Assembly: GCA_002069965.1 (NCBI GenBank)
Contig: MWCI01000003.1
Coordinates: 31,432-95,431, forward strand
Reading direction: 5' to 3'
Source of the DNA: Spirochaetes bacterium ADurb.Bin218
Lineage (GTDB): Bacteria; Spirochaetota; UBA4802; UBA5550
DNA length: 64,000 bases
The notes beneath the pieces were generated by a model, which was not told the DNA's origin, did no database searches, and saw only the letters and a list, made by a program, of their open reading frames with translations. Positions within the stretch are counted from its first letter, which is position 1. Every line of letters starts with the position of its first letter. Both the position numbers and the translations under genes were made by a program. Shown one piece after another: positions 43,851-52,294 of the stretch.

Positions 43851-44276
43851 ATGGATGAAAGAATTCTTACAGCTATTGATGCAAATATAAATAGGGCCAC
43901 AGAGGGACTCAGGGTATGTGAAGATATCTTTCGCTTTATAATACGGGATGAGGTGTCAGAAAAATTTAAAGAACTCAGGCACAGAATTGTTGCATTAATA
44001 AAATTTATCCCTCGAAGCGATCTTCTACATAGCCGTGATGTTGAATCTGACTTGCAGAAATTTTTTGACACAGATTCAGAGAAAAATAGGCAGAACATAG
44101 GGGATCTCTTTTCTGCAAATATAAAAAGGGCTCAAGAAGCCTTGCGTGTTCTGGAGGAGTTTTCAAAAATGGATTTTCCTGAGCTTTCTATAAAATTTCA
44201 GCAGTTGCGTTTTGATGCATATTCTCTTGAAAAAAACTCATATCCATTAATTCAGGCAAGTTGTTGCAAAAAATAA
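43851..44276 (+). CDS. ThiD2-type thiamine phosphate synthase-associated domain protein
   Basis: The 141-residue helical protein matches the ThiD2 domain (TAIDANINRATEGLRVCEDIFRF, ELRHRI, HSRDVESDL, IKRAQEALRVLEEFSK), which in other bacteria is fused to thiamine phosphate synthase ThiE. Here it stands alone, with no ThiE in view. It may act with an unlinked ThiE in thiamine synthesis or salvage. It starts three bases after rsmE. Confidence 0.8.
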   Translation: MDERILTAIDANINRATEGLRVCEDIFRFIIRDEVSEKFKELRHRIVALIKFIPRSDLLHSRDVESDLQKFFDTDSEKNRQNIGDLFSANIKRAQEALRVLEEFSKMDFPELSIKFQQLRFDAYSLEKNSYPLIQASCCKK

Positions 44277-44298
44277 TTTTAAATTTACTTTAACTGAA

Positions 44299-44550
44299 GT
44301 GAGCTTAACTATCGTGGATTTGACAAAGCTTATTCAAGAAAGAGATGTTTTAAGATCAAAATGGAAAGCTGTTCGATTTGAAAAGCTGCAGTGGAAGTCT
44401 ATATTGAAAGAATTGCCTTTAGGGGTGTCAAAAAAAGAAGCTACATTTAAATACAGGCAGTTAAAAAAAGAGCAACGAAAACTTTCCATTCAAATAAAAA
44501 ACATAGATAAGAATATAAGTAGAGCCTTACATGAAAAGAAAAAAGAATGA
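44299..44550 (+). CDS. Small basic helical protein of unknown function
   Basis: The 83-residue, lysine-rich protein is predicted to be two helices (LIQERDVLRSKWKAVRFEKLQWKSI and ATFKYRQLKKEQRKLSIQIKNIDKNI) joined by LPLGVSKKE. It begins with GTG, without a visible ribosome site; a second GTG at 44314 is equally possible. It overlaps the radical SAM gene by 20 bases in another frame, as expected for a coupled operon gene. Confidence 0.55.
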   Translation: MSLTIVDLTKLIQERDVLRSKWKAVRFEKLQWKSILKELPLGVSKKEATFKYRQLKKEQRKLSIQIKNIDKNISRALHEKKKE

Positions 44551-45811
44551 AAAAATATTCATGGCCTATGCAGATGCTGATGGCAATGTATATGACTATG
44601 ATGGGAAAATGCCCGCTTTCAGATATGGTTATAGGTTTGCTGAGGTTAAAAGAGAGGAGCTTATTCCATTACCCTATGGTAGTTATCTATTTTCACTTCC
44701 AGATCGCTATCCTGTTACTTTTGCTAATGGAAAATTTATTCCAGTGACAAAAGACTATTTTGGTAAAGCTATAAATGGCGTATCTGCATTTCTTGCCTCA
44801 GGCTATTTGAGAACTTTTTTGCCAGCCTTTATAAAAACGAAATCCAATGCAGTTGTCTTGCCTTTGTGGGCATACTGTGGTGTTGTATGTATAGATGGTC
44901 AGTTTTATGTTCCTGCCTTGAGGATCGATGATGACCCACGTTCTGATCCTGCTATTCATGAAAATCATAATGAACTTAAAAAAGCAATTAAACATGTCAG
45001 GGGAGATCTAAAGGATAATAGGCTTGTTGAACAGCTAAGTATATGTTCTACAGAATACAATTGTTTGTGCGCAAGGAATTTTTTTCTTGGGAGATATGAG
45101 TGCCCTGTGCCAACAAGCCCAGCCTGCAATGCTGATTGCCTGGGGTGTTTTTCCTATCAGGATGGTACTTCTGGATTTTGTCAATCTCAATTGAGGCTTG
45201 ATTTTGCTCCAACTCCAGAAGAAATATCCCAGGTCATTTTAAGGCATTTTAAAAATGTTCCCCATGGAGTGGCAAGTTTTGGTCAGGGATGTGAGGGGGA
45301 ACCTCTGCTCCGTGGAAAGGATCTTGCCAAAGCTATTTCAATTGTGCGAGAAAAAACTCCTGATGGAACAATTAACTTAAATACAAATGGTTCCAGGCCA
45401 GAGATTGTTCAGGAACTCATAGACTGTGGTCTTGATTCCATAAGGGTGAGCATGTGTTCTCCAACAGAAAAATACTATACCCTGTATCATAGGCCTGTTA
45501 ATTTTAAATATAGTGATGTGCTAAAGACAGTGGAGTTGGCACTTTCAAAGGGGATTTATGTATCCATAAATTTATTTTTTATGCCTGGCTTTACTGATTC
45601 CGAAAGCGAGACTGATAGCTTAATGAGCTTTTTAAAAAATTTTCCTGTCAATATGATTCAGACAAGGAATATGAATATAGATCCTGATTATTTTTTTGAG
45701 CGAATATCATTTAAAGATCAGGATGCTATAGGTATAAGAAATTTACTTGCCTTAATTAGAAAAGATTTCAAGTTTGTTAAACTGGGATACTATAATCCGT
45801 CAATTAGATAA
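44531..45811 (+). CDS. Radical SAM protein of unknown function
   Basis: The 426-residue protein has an N-terminal domain of about 190 residues with many cysteines (WAYCGVVC, SICSTEYNCLC), then the radical SAM motif PACNADCLGC (C199, C203, C206), SFGQGCEGEPLL as SAM motif and NTNGSRPE. The reaction is unknown. The ATG at 44531 is used; ATG at 44561 is possible and would lose ten lysine-rich residues. It lies between a small helical protein and a thioesterase. Confidence 0.85.
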   Translation: MKRKKNEKIFMAYADADGNVYDYDGKMPAFRYGYRFAEVKREELIPLPYGSYLFSLPDRYPVTFANGKFIPVTKDYFGKAINGVSAFLASGYLRTFLPAFIKTKSNAVVLPLWAYCGVVCIDGQFYVPALRIDDDPRSDPAIHENHNELKKAIKHVRGDLKDNRLVEQLSICSTEYNCLCARNFFLGRYECPVPTSPACNADCLGCFSYQDGTSGFCQSQLRLDFAPTPEEISQVILRHFKNVPHGVASFGQGCEGEPLLRGKDLAKAISIVREKTPDGTINLNTNGSRPEIVQELIDCGLDSIRVSMCSPTEKYYTLYHRPVNFKYSDVLKTVELALSKGIYVSINLFFMPGFTDSESETDSLMSFLKNFPVNMIQTRNMNIDPDYFFERISFKDQDAIGIRNLLALIRKDFKFVKLGYYNPSIR

Positions 45812-45824
45812 ATATGGAGGCTTT

Positions 45825-46232
45825 ATGGCAGATTTAATAAATGATCCTGTGGGCTATGCAAGGGATGTCGTTGGTAAAGATCCAATGGCTCAATTCCTTG
45901 GAATAGAAGTAGAAGAGGTTTCCAATGGATATGCACGATGCTCAATAACAATAAAACCAGAATATCTAAATGCAGTCGAAAGAGCTCATGGGGCTATTAT
46001 ATATGCAGTTATGGATCAGGCCTTTGCTGTTGCTTCAAATTCAACAGGAAATGTTGCAGTTTCTTTAAGTGTTACTGTGAATTATATATCTGCTGCCCTT
46101 GATGGAGAGAAGATCTTTGCAGAGGCTGTCCCTGTAAGTGCTGGTAAAAAGGTGAGTTTTTGGAAGCTTGAGGTTAGGGGTTTAGAGGATAAAATAATTG
46201 CCTCAGGGGAAGGAGTGGCATATCATAAATGA
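45825..46232 (+). CDS. PaaI-type hotdog thioesterase
   Basis: The 135-residue hotdog-fold protein has NAVERAHGAIIYAVMDQAFAVASNS, the PaaI-type HGG region (here HGA), and VSLSVTVNYISAA. Members hydrolyse acyl- or aryl-CoA thioesters. The ATG at 45825 after GGAGG is chosen; an upstream frame reaches into the radical SAM gene end. It overlaps the next gene by four bases. Confidence 0.88.
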   Translation: MADLINDPVGYARDVVGKDPMAQFLGIEVEEVSNGYARCSITIKPEYLNAVERAHGAIIYAVMDQAFAVASNSTGNVAVSLSVTVNYISAALDGEKIFAEAVPVSAGKKVSFWKLEVRGLEDKIIASGEGVAYHK

Positions 46233-46546
46233 AGAATTTATTCAGACTTAATGAAAAAGATTTAATAAGATGGATGATTTCTTTTTATTGCAAAGAAAAT
46301 CACCATAGCACAAAAAATCTATGCTTCGATTGTGAAGACTTATTGAAATATGCTCAAGAGAGAATAGAGAAGTGTCCCCATGGTGAAAATAAGCCTGTTT
46401 GCTCACAGTGTGAAATTCATTGCTATAGAAAAGATAAGAGAGAAAAAATTAAAGAGGTTATGAGATTTTCAGGACCAGCTGTGATGAGATACAAGCCTTT
46501 AGCAGGAATATCTTATATGATAAAAAAATATAAATTCAGAAGATAG
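46229..46546 (+). CDS. YgbA-like nitrous-oxide-stimulated-promoter family protein
   Basis: The 105-residue protein matches the YgbA/NO-stimulated-promoter family: KCPHGENKPVCSQCEIHCYRKDKREKIKEVMRFSGPAVM, with extra cysteines (LCFDCE) suggesting metal or Fe-S binding. E. coli YgbA is induced by nitric oxide. No NO-responsive operator is visible here; the gene is the last of the operon and is followed by a terminator. Confidence 0.83.
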   Translation: MKNLFRLNEKDLIRWMISFYCKENHHSTKNLCFDCEDLLKYAQERIEKCPHGENKPVCSQCEIHCYRKDKREKIKEVMRFSGPAVMRYKPLAGISYMIKKYKFRR

Positions 46547-46554
46547 AGATTTTT

Positions 46555-46595
46555 AAAAGCAGGCTAATAAAATGCGATCAGCCTGCTTTTTCATA
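46555..46595. terminator. Bidirectional terminator
   Basis: An 11-base stem (AAAAGCAGGCT 46555-46565 with 46580-46590) has a 14-base loop and T-run. It ends the plus-strand operon and the convergent MORN lipoprotein gene. Confidence 0.85.
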
Positions 46596-47171
46596 TTATT
46601 GTTCGCTTACAAGTCTGTTATTTTCAAAAATTCCGTCAACCCTTGTTTTATCTGGCCATATAATTGAGCCTTTTCCATTGAGTTTGCCCTCTTTCCACTG
46701 ACCTGTGTATTTAACGCCTTCGGCCCAGGTATAAGTCCCTTCACCATCCATAAGGCCATCTTTCCACTGTCCGGAATATACGTCCCCATTTTTCCATTTA
46801 TATTCGCCTTTGCCATTTCTCTTATTGTCTTTGAATTCACCAGAGTAGACATCGCCATTTGGATAAGTGTATATGCCCTGGCCACTTTTTTGATTTTCCT
46901 GGAATGTGCCTTCATATTTTGCACCACTTGGCCAGAGAATAACTCCCGCGCCCTCAATTTTATTATTTTTGAAGTCGCCGTTATATTCCTCTCCTGTTGG
47001 GAATTTAATCTTTCCTTTACCATTGAGGCAGTCACCTTCTACACAGGCTACGCCGCTTCCAAAAGCTTTTACAACAGGGCTATCTTCTTTTTTTTGTTCA
47101 GAAGAACAAGCTGCAAAACTAATGGTCACAGAAAGAGCAAAAAGTGATATAATAAATCTCTTTAATTTCAT
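46596..47171 (-). CDS. MORN-repeat lipoprotein
   Basis: The 191-residue protein has a signal peptide ending in SFAAC (lipobox) and then about six 23-residue MORN repeats (GKGKIKFPTGEEYNGDFKNNK, GAGVILWPSGAKYEGTFQ, and so on). MORN repeats build elongated beta-sheet ribbons, often used for binding proteins or membranes. It has a GGAGG site; the ATG at 47171 is preferred to an in-frame ATG at 47183 that would include the ribosome site. An outer surface location is possible. Confidence 0.85.
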   Translation of the reverse strand: MKLKRFIISLFALSVTISFAACSSEQKKEDSPVVKAFGSGVACVEGDCLNGKGKIKFPTGEEYNGDFKNNKIEGAGVILWPSGAKYEGTFQENQKSGQGIYTYPNGDVYSGEFKDNKRNGKGEYKWKNGDVYSGQWKDGLMDGEGTYTWAEGVKYTGQWKEGKLNGKGSIIWPDKTRVDGIFENNRLVSEQ

Positions 47172-47212
47172 AGAAACCTCCATATTTAAGCAGTTAAAGC
47201 TGCTTGAGCCTT

Positions 47213-47235
47213 TGCCGGTCCAAGATAGACCGGCA
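47213..47235. repeat. Hairpin between the MORN and OmpL47-like genes
   Basis: An 8-base stem TGCCGGTC/GACCGGCA has a 7-base loop; a second small hairpin (AAGCAG...CTGCTT) lies at 47189-47205. No T-run follows on the minus strand, so it could be a weak terminator or mRNA processing element. Confidence 0.5.
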
Positions 47236-47244
47236 TTGAAAGAG

Positions 47245-48372
47245 CTATTCTGTTACCATTTTAATATTGGTATCAGCAGGGATCACGTCAACATATACTT
47301 CAAGGATCGCTGTGGAACTTATATTACCAACTGCATCCTTTGCAATGGCTTCGATTTTGTGCATACCATTTGTGTTGAATATAATCTCGCCAGTATATAG
47401 AATATAATCGCTCTTGTTATCTATTCTGTAGTATATAGATTTTACTCCAGACTCACTGTCTTGGGCAGTTATTGAGTATTTGAAATCTTTTGATGCAACA
47501 AGGAGGTTATCCTTTTTGAAGAATTCTTTATCTGCCTTGATCTCAACAACAGGAGCAGTTTTATCAACTGTTATCTTGATGTCATCCATGCTTTCTGCAA
47601 GGAGATTGCCATTTTCATCAAGAATCTTTGTTTTGTATTTTTTTGTGAGGTTGCCAACTTTATCTTCAGCAGCTATGTCTATTTTAACAGGCTCAAGAGA
47701 GTTGATGGTAAAGGGTTTAACATAAGCCTTATGCTCTTCCCCTGCAACTGCATAGGTAATCCCTGCAACACCGGAAATATTGTCCTTGGCACTTATTGAG
47801 TAGTTATAGCTAAATTTATCAGAGGCATATATTGTATCCCCTGTTTTTGAAAATGGAGCAGTAACAACAAGAGTTACCTCTGGAGCGGTTTTATCTACTA
47901 TAACATTTAGGCTTCTCTGCATCTCTTTATTGCCCATTTTGTCAACGCTGTAATAGTAAATTACATGGGGACCCTCTTCAGATAGAGTAAAGGGGGAAGC
48001 ATATTTTTGTTCCTCTGCAGCATCAATCTTATAGAATTTTGAATCTGGCATTATATTGTCTACATCAAAGAGCTCAAAGCGAACTTTATCATTTACATAA
48101 GTATTATAACCGTCTGTAAATGTTTTTGGCTTGCCCTTGAGAATCTGAATTTCTTGCTTTTCGTAAACTTTTTCAGCATGCTCTGTTGCTGTATCTTCTT
48201 TAAGCAAGTGTTCTGTTGAATTTGTTTCTACATCAGATTTTGTTGATGTGTCTGTTGTAGTTGCTTTTACATCAGAGCTTTTATCAGCATTAACATCCTG
48301 CGAATGCAAACTTGTAGACCAAATAACAGATAGGCAAAATAATGTACACATAATAAGAGAAAACTTTTTCAT
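47245..48372 (-). CDS. Exported OmpL47-like repeat protein
   Basis: The 375-residue protein has a signal peptide (KKFSLIMCTLFCLSVIWSTSLHSQ), a Ser/Thr/Glu-rich linker, and then Ig-like repeats that start with VDKTAPEV and carry the OmpL47-type pattern SGVKSIYYRIDNKSD...GMHKIEAIAKDAVGNIS. Such repeats are found in spirochaetal surface proteins; in leptospires the OmpL47 domain binds host proteins. No anchoring motif is seen, so it may be periplasmic or secreted. Confidence 0.8.
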   Translation of the reverse strand: MKKFSLIMCTLFCLSVIWSTSLHSQDVNADKSSDVKATTTDTSTKSDVETNSTEHLLKEDTATEHAEKVYEKQEIQILKGKPKTFTDGYNTYVNDKVRFELFDVDNIMPDSKFYKIDAAEEQKYASPFTLSEEGPHVIYYYSVDKMGNKEMQRSLNVIVDKTAPEVTLVVTAPFSKTGDTIYASDKFSYNYSISAKDNISGVAGITYAVAGEEHKAYVKPFTINSLEPVKIDIAAEDKVGNLTKKYKTKILDENGNLLAESMDDIKITVDKTAPVVEIKADKEFFKKDNLLVASKDFKYSITAQDSESGVKSIYYRIDNKSDYILYTGEIIFNTNGMHKIEAIAKDAVGNISSTAILEVYVDVIPADTNIKMVTE

Positions 48373-48594
48373 TAAATAAACCTCCGAATTTATAAGTTAA
48401 AAGATTCTGTGATATGCCGATTAAGGCGCTAAAGGTATAAAATTTTCTCCCCTTAGAGAAAATGAACCTTATATTGTTTATTTTAAAAAATAAATAAGAA
48501 TAAATCAATAAAAATTAAAATAATTCATAAAAAAAATCTGACATAATGTAAATTAAAGCACATCAGTGTTTTTAATTTTTTTCTAAATAAGGTG

Positions 48595-48622
48595 TTGACA
48601 ATTAATGACAATAAAATATTCT
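48595..48622 (+). promoter_or_regulatory. Candidate promoter for the TetR-family gene
   Basis: TTGACA (48595-48600) and TATTCT (48617-48622) are 16 bases apart, immediately before the palindrome and the ATG. Confidence 0.55.
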
Positions 48623-48624
48623 AT

Positions 48625-48638
48625 ACCGAACGGTCGGT
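48625..48638. promoter_or_regulatory. TetR-type operator
   Basis: ACCGAACGGTCGGT is a near-palindrome of the ACCGAC-type bound by many TetR-family repressors. It lies six bases before the TetR ATG and over the expected RNA start, so autorepression is likely. Confidence 0.78.
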
Positions 48639-48643
48639 TTATT

Positions 48644-49225
48644 ATGAGAAATGGCAATTTAACAAAACATAAGGTAATTACAGAGGCTCTCTTAGTTTTT
48701 CATGAAAAAGGCTATCATAGCACAAGCATGCAGGATATTGTCCATAGGTGTGGAGTTGCCAAGGGTAATCTTTACTTTCATTTTACTTCCAAAGAAGACC
48801 TTGCAATGAAAAGTCTCAGGGAAGGGCTCAAGCTTTATGGAGCTTATATAGCAGAGAGAACAGATAAGAGTTCTGCAAAAAATGAAATAATTTCTGTAAT
48901 AAAAGCTGTTGTTTCTTATCATAGTGAAAACGGTATTCATAGGGGATGCTTATTTGGTAATATGGCGCTTGAGCTGGGCAATAGTCATGGTGCGATTTCA
49001 TCTTTTTTACAAAAGATTTTTACAAGATGGCAATTTTATTTAAGTTCACTATTTATGGAGGCCAAAACAAAAGGTGAGATTAGATCATCATTGTCTGCAG
49101 AAAATTTTTCTCTTATCGTAATTACTCAACTGGAAGGTGCAATAATGCTTTCAAAGCTATATAATTCTATTGATCCTTTAAGTGAGGCTGCTCGCTTGCT
49201 CATATCACTCCTTGAGGAGCAATAG
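48644..49225 (+). CDS. TetR-family transcriptional regulator
   Basis: The 193-residue protein has an N-terminal HTH (ITEALLVFHEKGYHSTSMQDIVHRCGVAKGNLYFHFTSKEDL) and a C-terminal ligand domain (GCLFGNMALELG... of the TetR_C type seen in AcuR/YxaF-like proteins). The ATG at 48644 is chosen because the operator precedes it; an in-frame ATG at 48605 would lie before the operator. The next gene, queG-like, lies 55 bases downstream and may be a co-transcribed but unrelated gene. Confidence 0.87.
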   Translation: MRNGNLTKHKVITEALLVFHEKGYHSTSMQDIVHRCGVAKGNLYFHFTSKEDLAMKSLREGLKLYGAYIAERTDKSSAKNEIISVIKAVVSYHSENGIHRGCLFGNMALELGNSHGAISSFLQKIFTRWQFYLSSLFMEAKTKGEIRSSLSAENFSLIVITQLEGAIMLSKLYNSIDPLSEAARLLISLLEEQ

Positions 49226-49280
49226 ATCCTTTTAAAAGTTTTAAAGAATTTTTATTAATTTACAGAGAGGGGGCTGTATA

Positions 49281-50402
49281 ATGATAACAAAGGAAGAGGT
49301 TAAGCAAAGGGCTCTGGAGATCGGTTTTGCTGATGCAGGTTTTGCGCAGTCCACTCCATTTGAATCACAGAGGGAATTTTTGACCAATGACTATTATGGG
49401 TGGACACAATCTGTAGGCATTGATTTATGGAAGGGATTGGATCCTCAGAATATCTTTCCTGATAGCCGTTCTATCATTGTTTTGCTTTACTCTTATTTTG
49501 AGAGCTCAATTCCGCCTCTGTTGCAAAAGTATTATGGTAGGTGTTATCTTAATGATGATAGAGTGACTCGTGATGGCTTATTTACTCTCGTTAAAAAATT
49601 TAGAGACTTTCTTAAGAGCAATGGAATAAACTCAAAAGTTGCAAATTATATGCCAGATAAACTTGCTGCCATGAGAGCTGGAGTTGGCACCTCTGGAAAA
49701 AATACTCTCTTATATGCCAGGAGTGCTGCGGGGGGCAGTTCCTTTGTCTTTCCAGTTGTTGTTCTTGTGGACTATGATTTTTCTCCAGATGCTCCATCTA
49801 TTGAAAGCGGATGCCCCTCATGGTGCCGTAATGCCTGCATAGCAGCATGCCCAACAAAGGCATTGCTTGGCAATGGTAAAATCAATCCTCAACGGTGTAT
49901 TTCTTATTTAACTTATTATGGTGAAGGGGTAACTCCACTGGAACTTCGTGAACCTATGGGGCTTTACATATATGGATGTGATAGATGTCAGAATGTCTGT
50001 CCACGAAATACTTCATGGCTTTATGAACGAAAAGATTCCACAGAGAGATTTATTTCAATGGAAGAGGATTTTATGCCAGAAAAGATTCTGCTTATGGACA
50101 GGGAATATTTTCAGACAAAAATTTGGCCATATATGTTTTATATGTCTTTCAATGATGTCTGGAGATGGCGGATGAATGCTGCACGTGCTATGGGTAATTC
50201 AAGGGATGAAAGGTTTATCCCATACCTTGAAAAGGCTCTTGAAAATTTTGATGATGAAAGAGTAAGGATAATGTGTATCTGGGCGCTTGGAAGGATTGGA
50301 GGCAGTAGTGCTTTAAAAATATTGGAAAATATAAGGCTTCAAAATACAAATGCTGATCTTGCGGAGGAGATTAATCTTGCCATGGAAAACTGCAATTCAT
50401 GA
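49281..50402 (+). CDS. queG: Epoxyqueuosine reductase (QueG family)
   Basis: The 373-residue protein reduces epoxyqueuosine to queuosine in tRNA, using a corrinoid and two [4Fe-4S] clusters. The ferredoxin ligands CRNACIAACPTKAL and CDRCQNVCP are in place, and the N-terminal domain has the QueG fold (KALEIGFADAGFA... VGTSGKNTLLY). C-terminal HEAT-like repeats (DERFIPYLEKALENFDDERVRIMCIWALGRIGG) add an RNA-binding extension. It has an AGAGGGGG site. The gap in sequence identity to some relatives means QueH-like roles are not excluded. Confidence 0.85.
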   Translation: MITKEEVKQRALEIGFADAGFAQSTPFESQREFLTNDYYGWTQSVGIDLWKGLDPQNIFPDSRSIIVLLYSYFESSIPPLLQKYYGRCYLNDDRVTRDGLFTLVKKFRDFLKSNGINSKVANYMPDKLAAMRAGVGTSGKNTLLYARSAAGGSSFVFPVVVLVDYDFSPDAPSIESGCPSWCRNACIAACPTKALLGNGKINPQRCISYLTYYGEGVTPLELREPMGLYIYGCDRCQNVCPRNTSWLYERKDSTERFISMEEDFMPEKILLMDREYFQTKIWPYMFYMSFNDVWRWRMNAARAMGNSRDERFIPYLEKALENFDDERVRIMCIWALGRIGGSSALKILENIRLQNTNADLAEEINLAMENCNS

Positions 50403-50404
50403 GG

Positions 50405-50935
50405 CTATTTGCTGGGAGTAACAGGTATTTGAATTTCCATATCTGTTTTAATTGAAATTATATAGTAGTGAGGTAATTTTTGGAAGGTTGTCCATCTTAT
50501 TCTATAGAGTCCATTTTCTATTTTTGTGAGAGGATCATTTTTATTGCTACAGATCGTAAGAGGTGTAAAGATCTCCCATTCTTTGTTAAAGTTTTTACCC
50601 AGTTGTATCCAGTATGTTTTGCTTTTTGGAAAGTATTCTGGCTGGAATTTTTTTTCTACAATAAAATATACCTTTTGTGGAAACTTTTCCAAAGGAAAAC
50701 TTTTTTGTAAATATATGCCTTCAATATCAATGTTGAAACAGTCACTTGTTCCTTTTAACTCAAATATGAGTTCATAGGTCTTTCCTCCATCAATTGTATC
50801 CAGTGACAGAGTTGTATAGTCAGTTGAGTTGGCGTATGTATAGACTGATTGTTTTTTTTCTTTTATATTCCCTGTATTACAACCAGATGCGAATAAAAAA
50901 ATAAATGTTGTTAGACATGTTAAGAATTTAATCAT
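50405..50935 (-). CDS. Predicted lipoprotein of unknown function
   Basis: The 176-residue protein has a lipobox ending in FASGC and a beta-rich mature part with several aromatic residues (TYELIFELKG, KVYFIVEKKF, TYWIQLG, YIISIKTDMEI). No family is recognised. It converges on the queG gene, with two bases between stops. Confidence 0.7.
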   Translation of the reverse strand: MIKFLTCLTTFIFLFASGCNTGNIKEKKQSVYTYANSTDYTTLSLDTIDGGKTYELIFELKGTSDCFNIDIEGIYLQKSFPLEKFPQKVYFIVEKKFQPEYFPKSKTYWIQLGKNFNKEWEIFTPLTICSNKNDPLTKIENGLYRIRWTTFQKLPHYYIISIKTDMEIQIPVTPSK

Positions 50936-51029
50936 CTCTTTCCCGAACTCTCAAGTATAATTAGAGATTTTTTTGTTGAAAAAATCAATCCATTTAAAAA
51001 AATTTACTCATATTTTTACTGGAGGATTT

Positions 51030-51350
51030 ATGAGTTTTGCAATTTTGATTTTAATCTTCTTTTTATTGTATGCGACATTATCAAAATATGATTCTCTCCT
51101 TCGTGTTATTTATATGACTATGATTGTTTTTGCTCTGACTTTTGCCTTTATTGCCTATGGTATTTTTAAGCTTCAATATTCTGAAAGCTTTTCTCTCCTT
51201 GATACAAATATCAATTTAATTGCATTTTTGCATATTTCTGCTGCCTGGCTTTTGGCAGATCTGATTGTTCTGTCAAAAATAATAAAAAACTATAGAACTT
51301 ATGTTGAGGTAAACTCAAACTTCAACCAATCTGAACAGGCACAGGAATAA
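51030..51350 (+). CDS. Small membrane protein of unknown function
   Basis: The 106-residue protein has about three membrane helices (ILILIFFLLYATL, YMTMIVFALTFAFIAYGIF, LIAFLHISAAWLLADLIVL) and a polar tail. The ATG at 51030 has a GGAGG site. Its 3' end overlaps the convergent M50 protease gene by 29 bases. Confidence 0.72.
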   Translation: MSFAILILIFFLLYATLSKYDSLLRVIYMTMIVFALTFAFIAYGIFKLQYSESFSLLDTNINLIAFLHISAAWLLADLIVLSKIIKNYRTYVEVNSNFNQSEQAQE

Positions 51351-52263
51351 AGGTTAATATAAATATAATCATACAAAGCCATCCTGTAATTTTCTCTTTT
51401 AAGGAGAGAGGAACCTGTCTTACTGGAGGATGGGCTACCATAAGAAGGAAGAGAGTCATAAATACCCACACAGCCCATCCTGGCCATATAAAAGAAAGAG
51501 CTACCAGGGCAAAAAGACAGATCCACCCAGCATAACGCTGTTTTTTGCCAATTAATGAGTAGAGTATATGTCCACCATCCAGTTGTCCGAGGGGCATTAG
51601 ATTTAGACTCGTGATTAAAAATCCAATCCACCCAGCCCATGCAATTGGATGTAAAAATAAATCAAGCCCTGGCTGTATCTCCCCATGAATGAGATGCACT
51701 ATTGCAGAGAAAAGTATAGAATCACCAAGCTGAATATAAATACCATCTCCTGTTGGTATTTGCTTTACTTCGGAGAGATATACTCCAATTAAAGATGCAA
51801 ATAAACTCACAATGAATCCAGGCAGTGGCCCCATTGAGCCAATATAAAACAAAGCCTTTGTGTGGGGAATTGGCGATTTTGTTTTTATTATAGCCCCCAT
51901 TGTGCCTATAATTGATGGAAATGGTATAAAAAAGGGAAGGGTAGATTTAACATTAAATCTTCTGGCAGCAAAGAAATGGCCAAATTCATGAAACAGTAAT
52001 ATTGTCATTAAAGTAATGGAATAGGGCAATCCATTTATAATTATGTCTGTTGTTGTATCTCCATAAGAAGGAGCAAAAAGTGTAGTTGTAGCAAAAGTTA
52101 CAATAAAGAGGAGTAAGTTGAGTTTCCATTTGAGTTTATATTCTTCAACGATCGGATATTCGATGATTGAGTTGTCATGTAATCTTTCGTAATGATGGGG
52201 TATCCCATTATTTAGCCTGTATAGGTATAGCTTTCCCATCAGTTTAAATTTTTTTAGACTCAT
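51322..52263 (-). CDS. Membrane metalloprotease, M50 (site-2 protease-like)
   Basis: The 313-residue polytopic protein has the zinc site FHEFGHFFAARR (H92, E93, H96) and the second metal ligand region NLMPLGQLDGG (D229). It belongs to the M50 family without PDZ domain, as in Rv-type and YwhC-like proteins. The substrates are unknown. Its end overlaps the convergent small membrane protein gene by 29 bases. A flavour of prepared operon with the beta-propeller gene upstream is seen (31 bases apart). Confidence 0.87.
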   Translation of the reverse strand: MSLKKFKLMGKLYLYRLNNGIPHHYERLHDNSIIEYPIVEEYKLKWKLNLLLFIVTFATTTLFAPSYGDTTTDIIINGLPYSITLMTILLFHEFGHFFAARRFNVKSTLPFFIPFPSIIGTMGAIIKTKSPIPHTKALFYIGSMGPLPGFIVSLFASLIGVYLSEVKQIPTGDGIYIQLGDSILFSAIVHLIHGEIQPGLDLFLHPIAWAGWIGFLITSLNLMPLGQLDGGHILYSLIGKKQRYAGWICLFALVALSFIWPGWAVWVFMTLFLLMVAHPPVRQVPLSLKEKITGWLCMIIFILTFIPVPVQIG

Positions 52264-52294
52264 ATATTCTCTCAGATTAAAAAATATTTTAATT

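Noticed and set aside
46607..47035. Second minus-strand open frame inside the MORN gene
   Set aside because: It is a frame shadow created by the repeat structure of the MORN gene.
46616..47040. DNA-level tandem repeat array or CRISPR
   Set aside because: The repeats are degenerate 69-base coding units of MORN repeats, not identical direct repeats with spacers.
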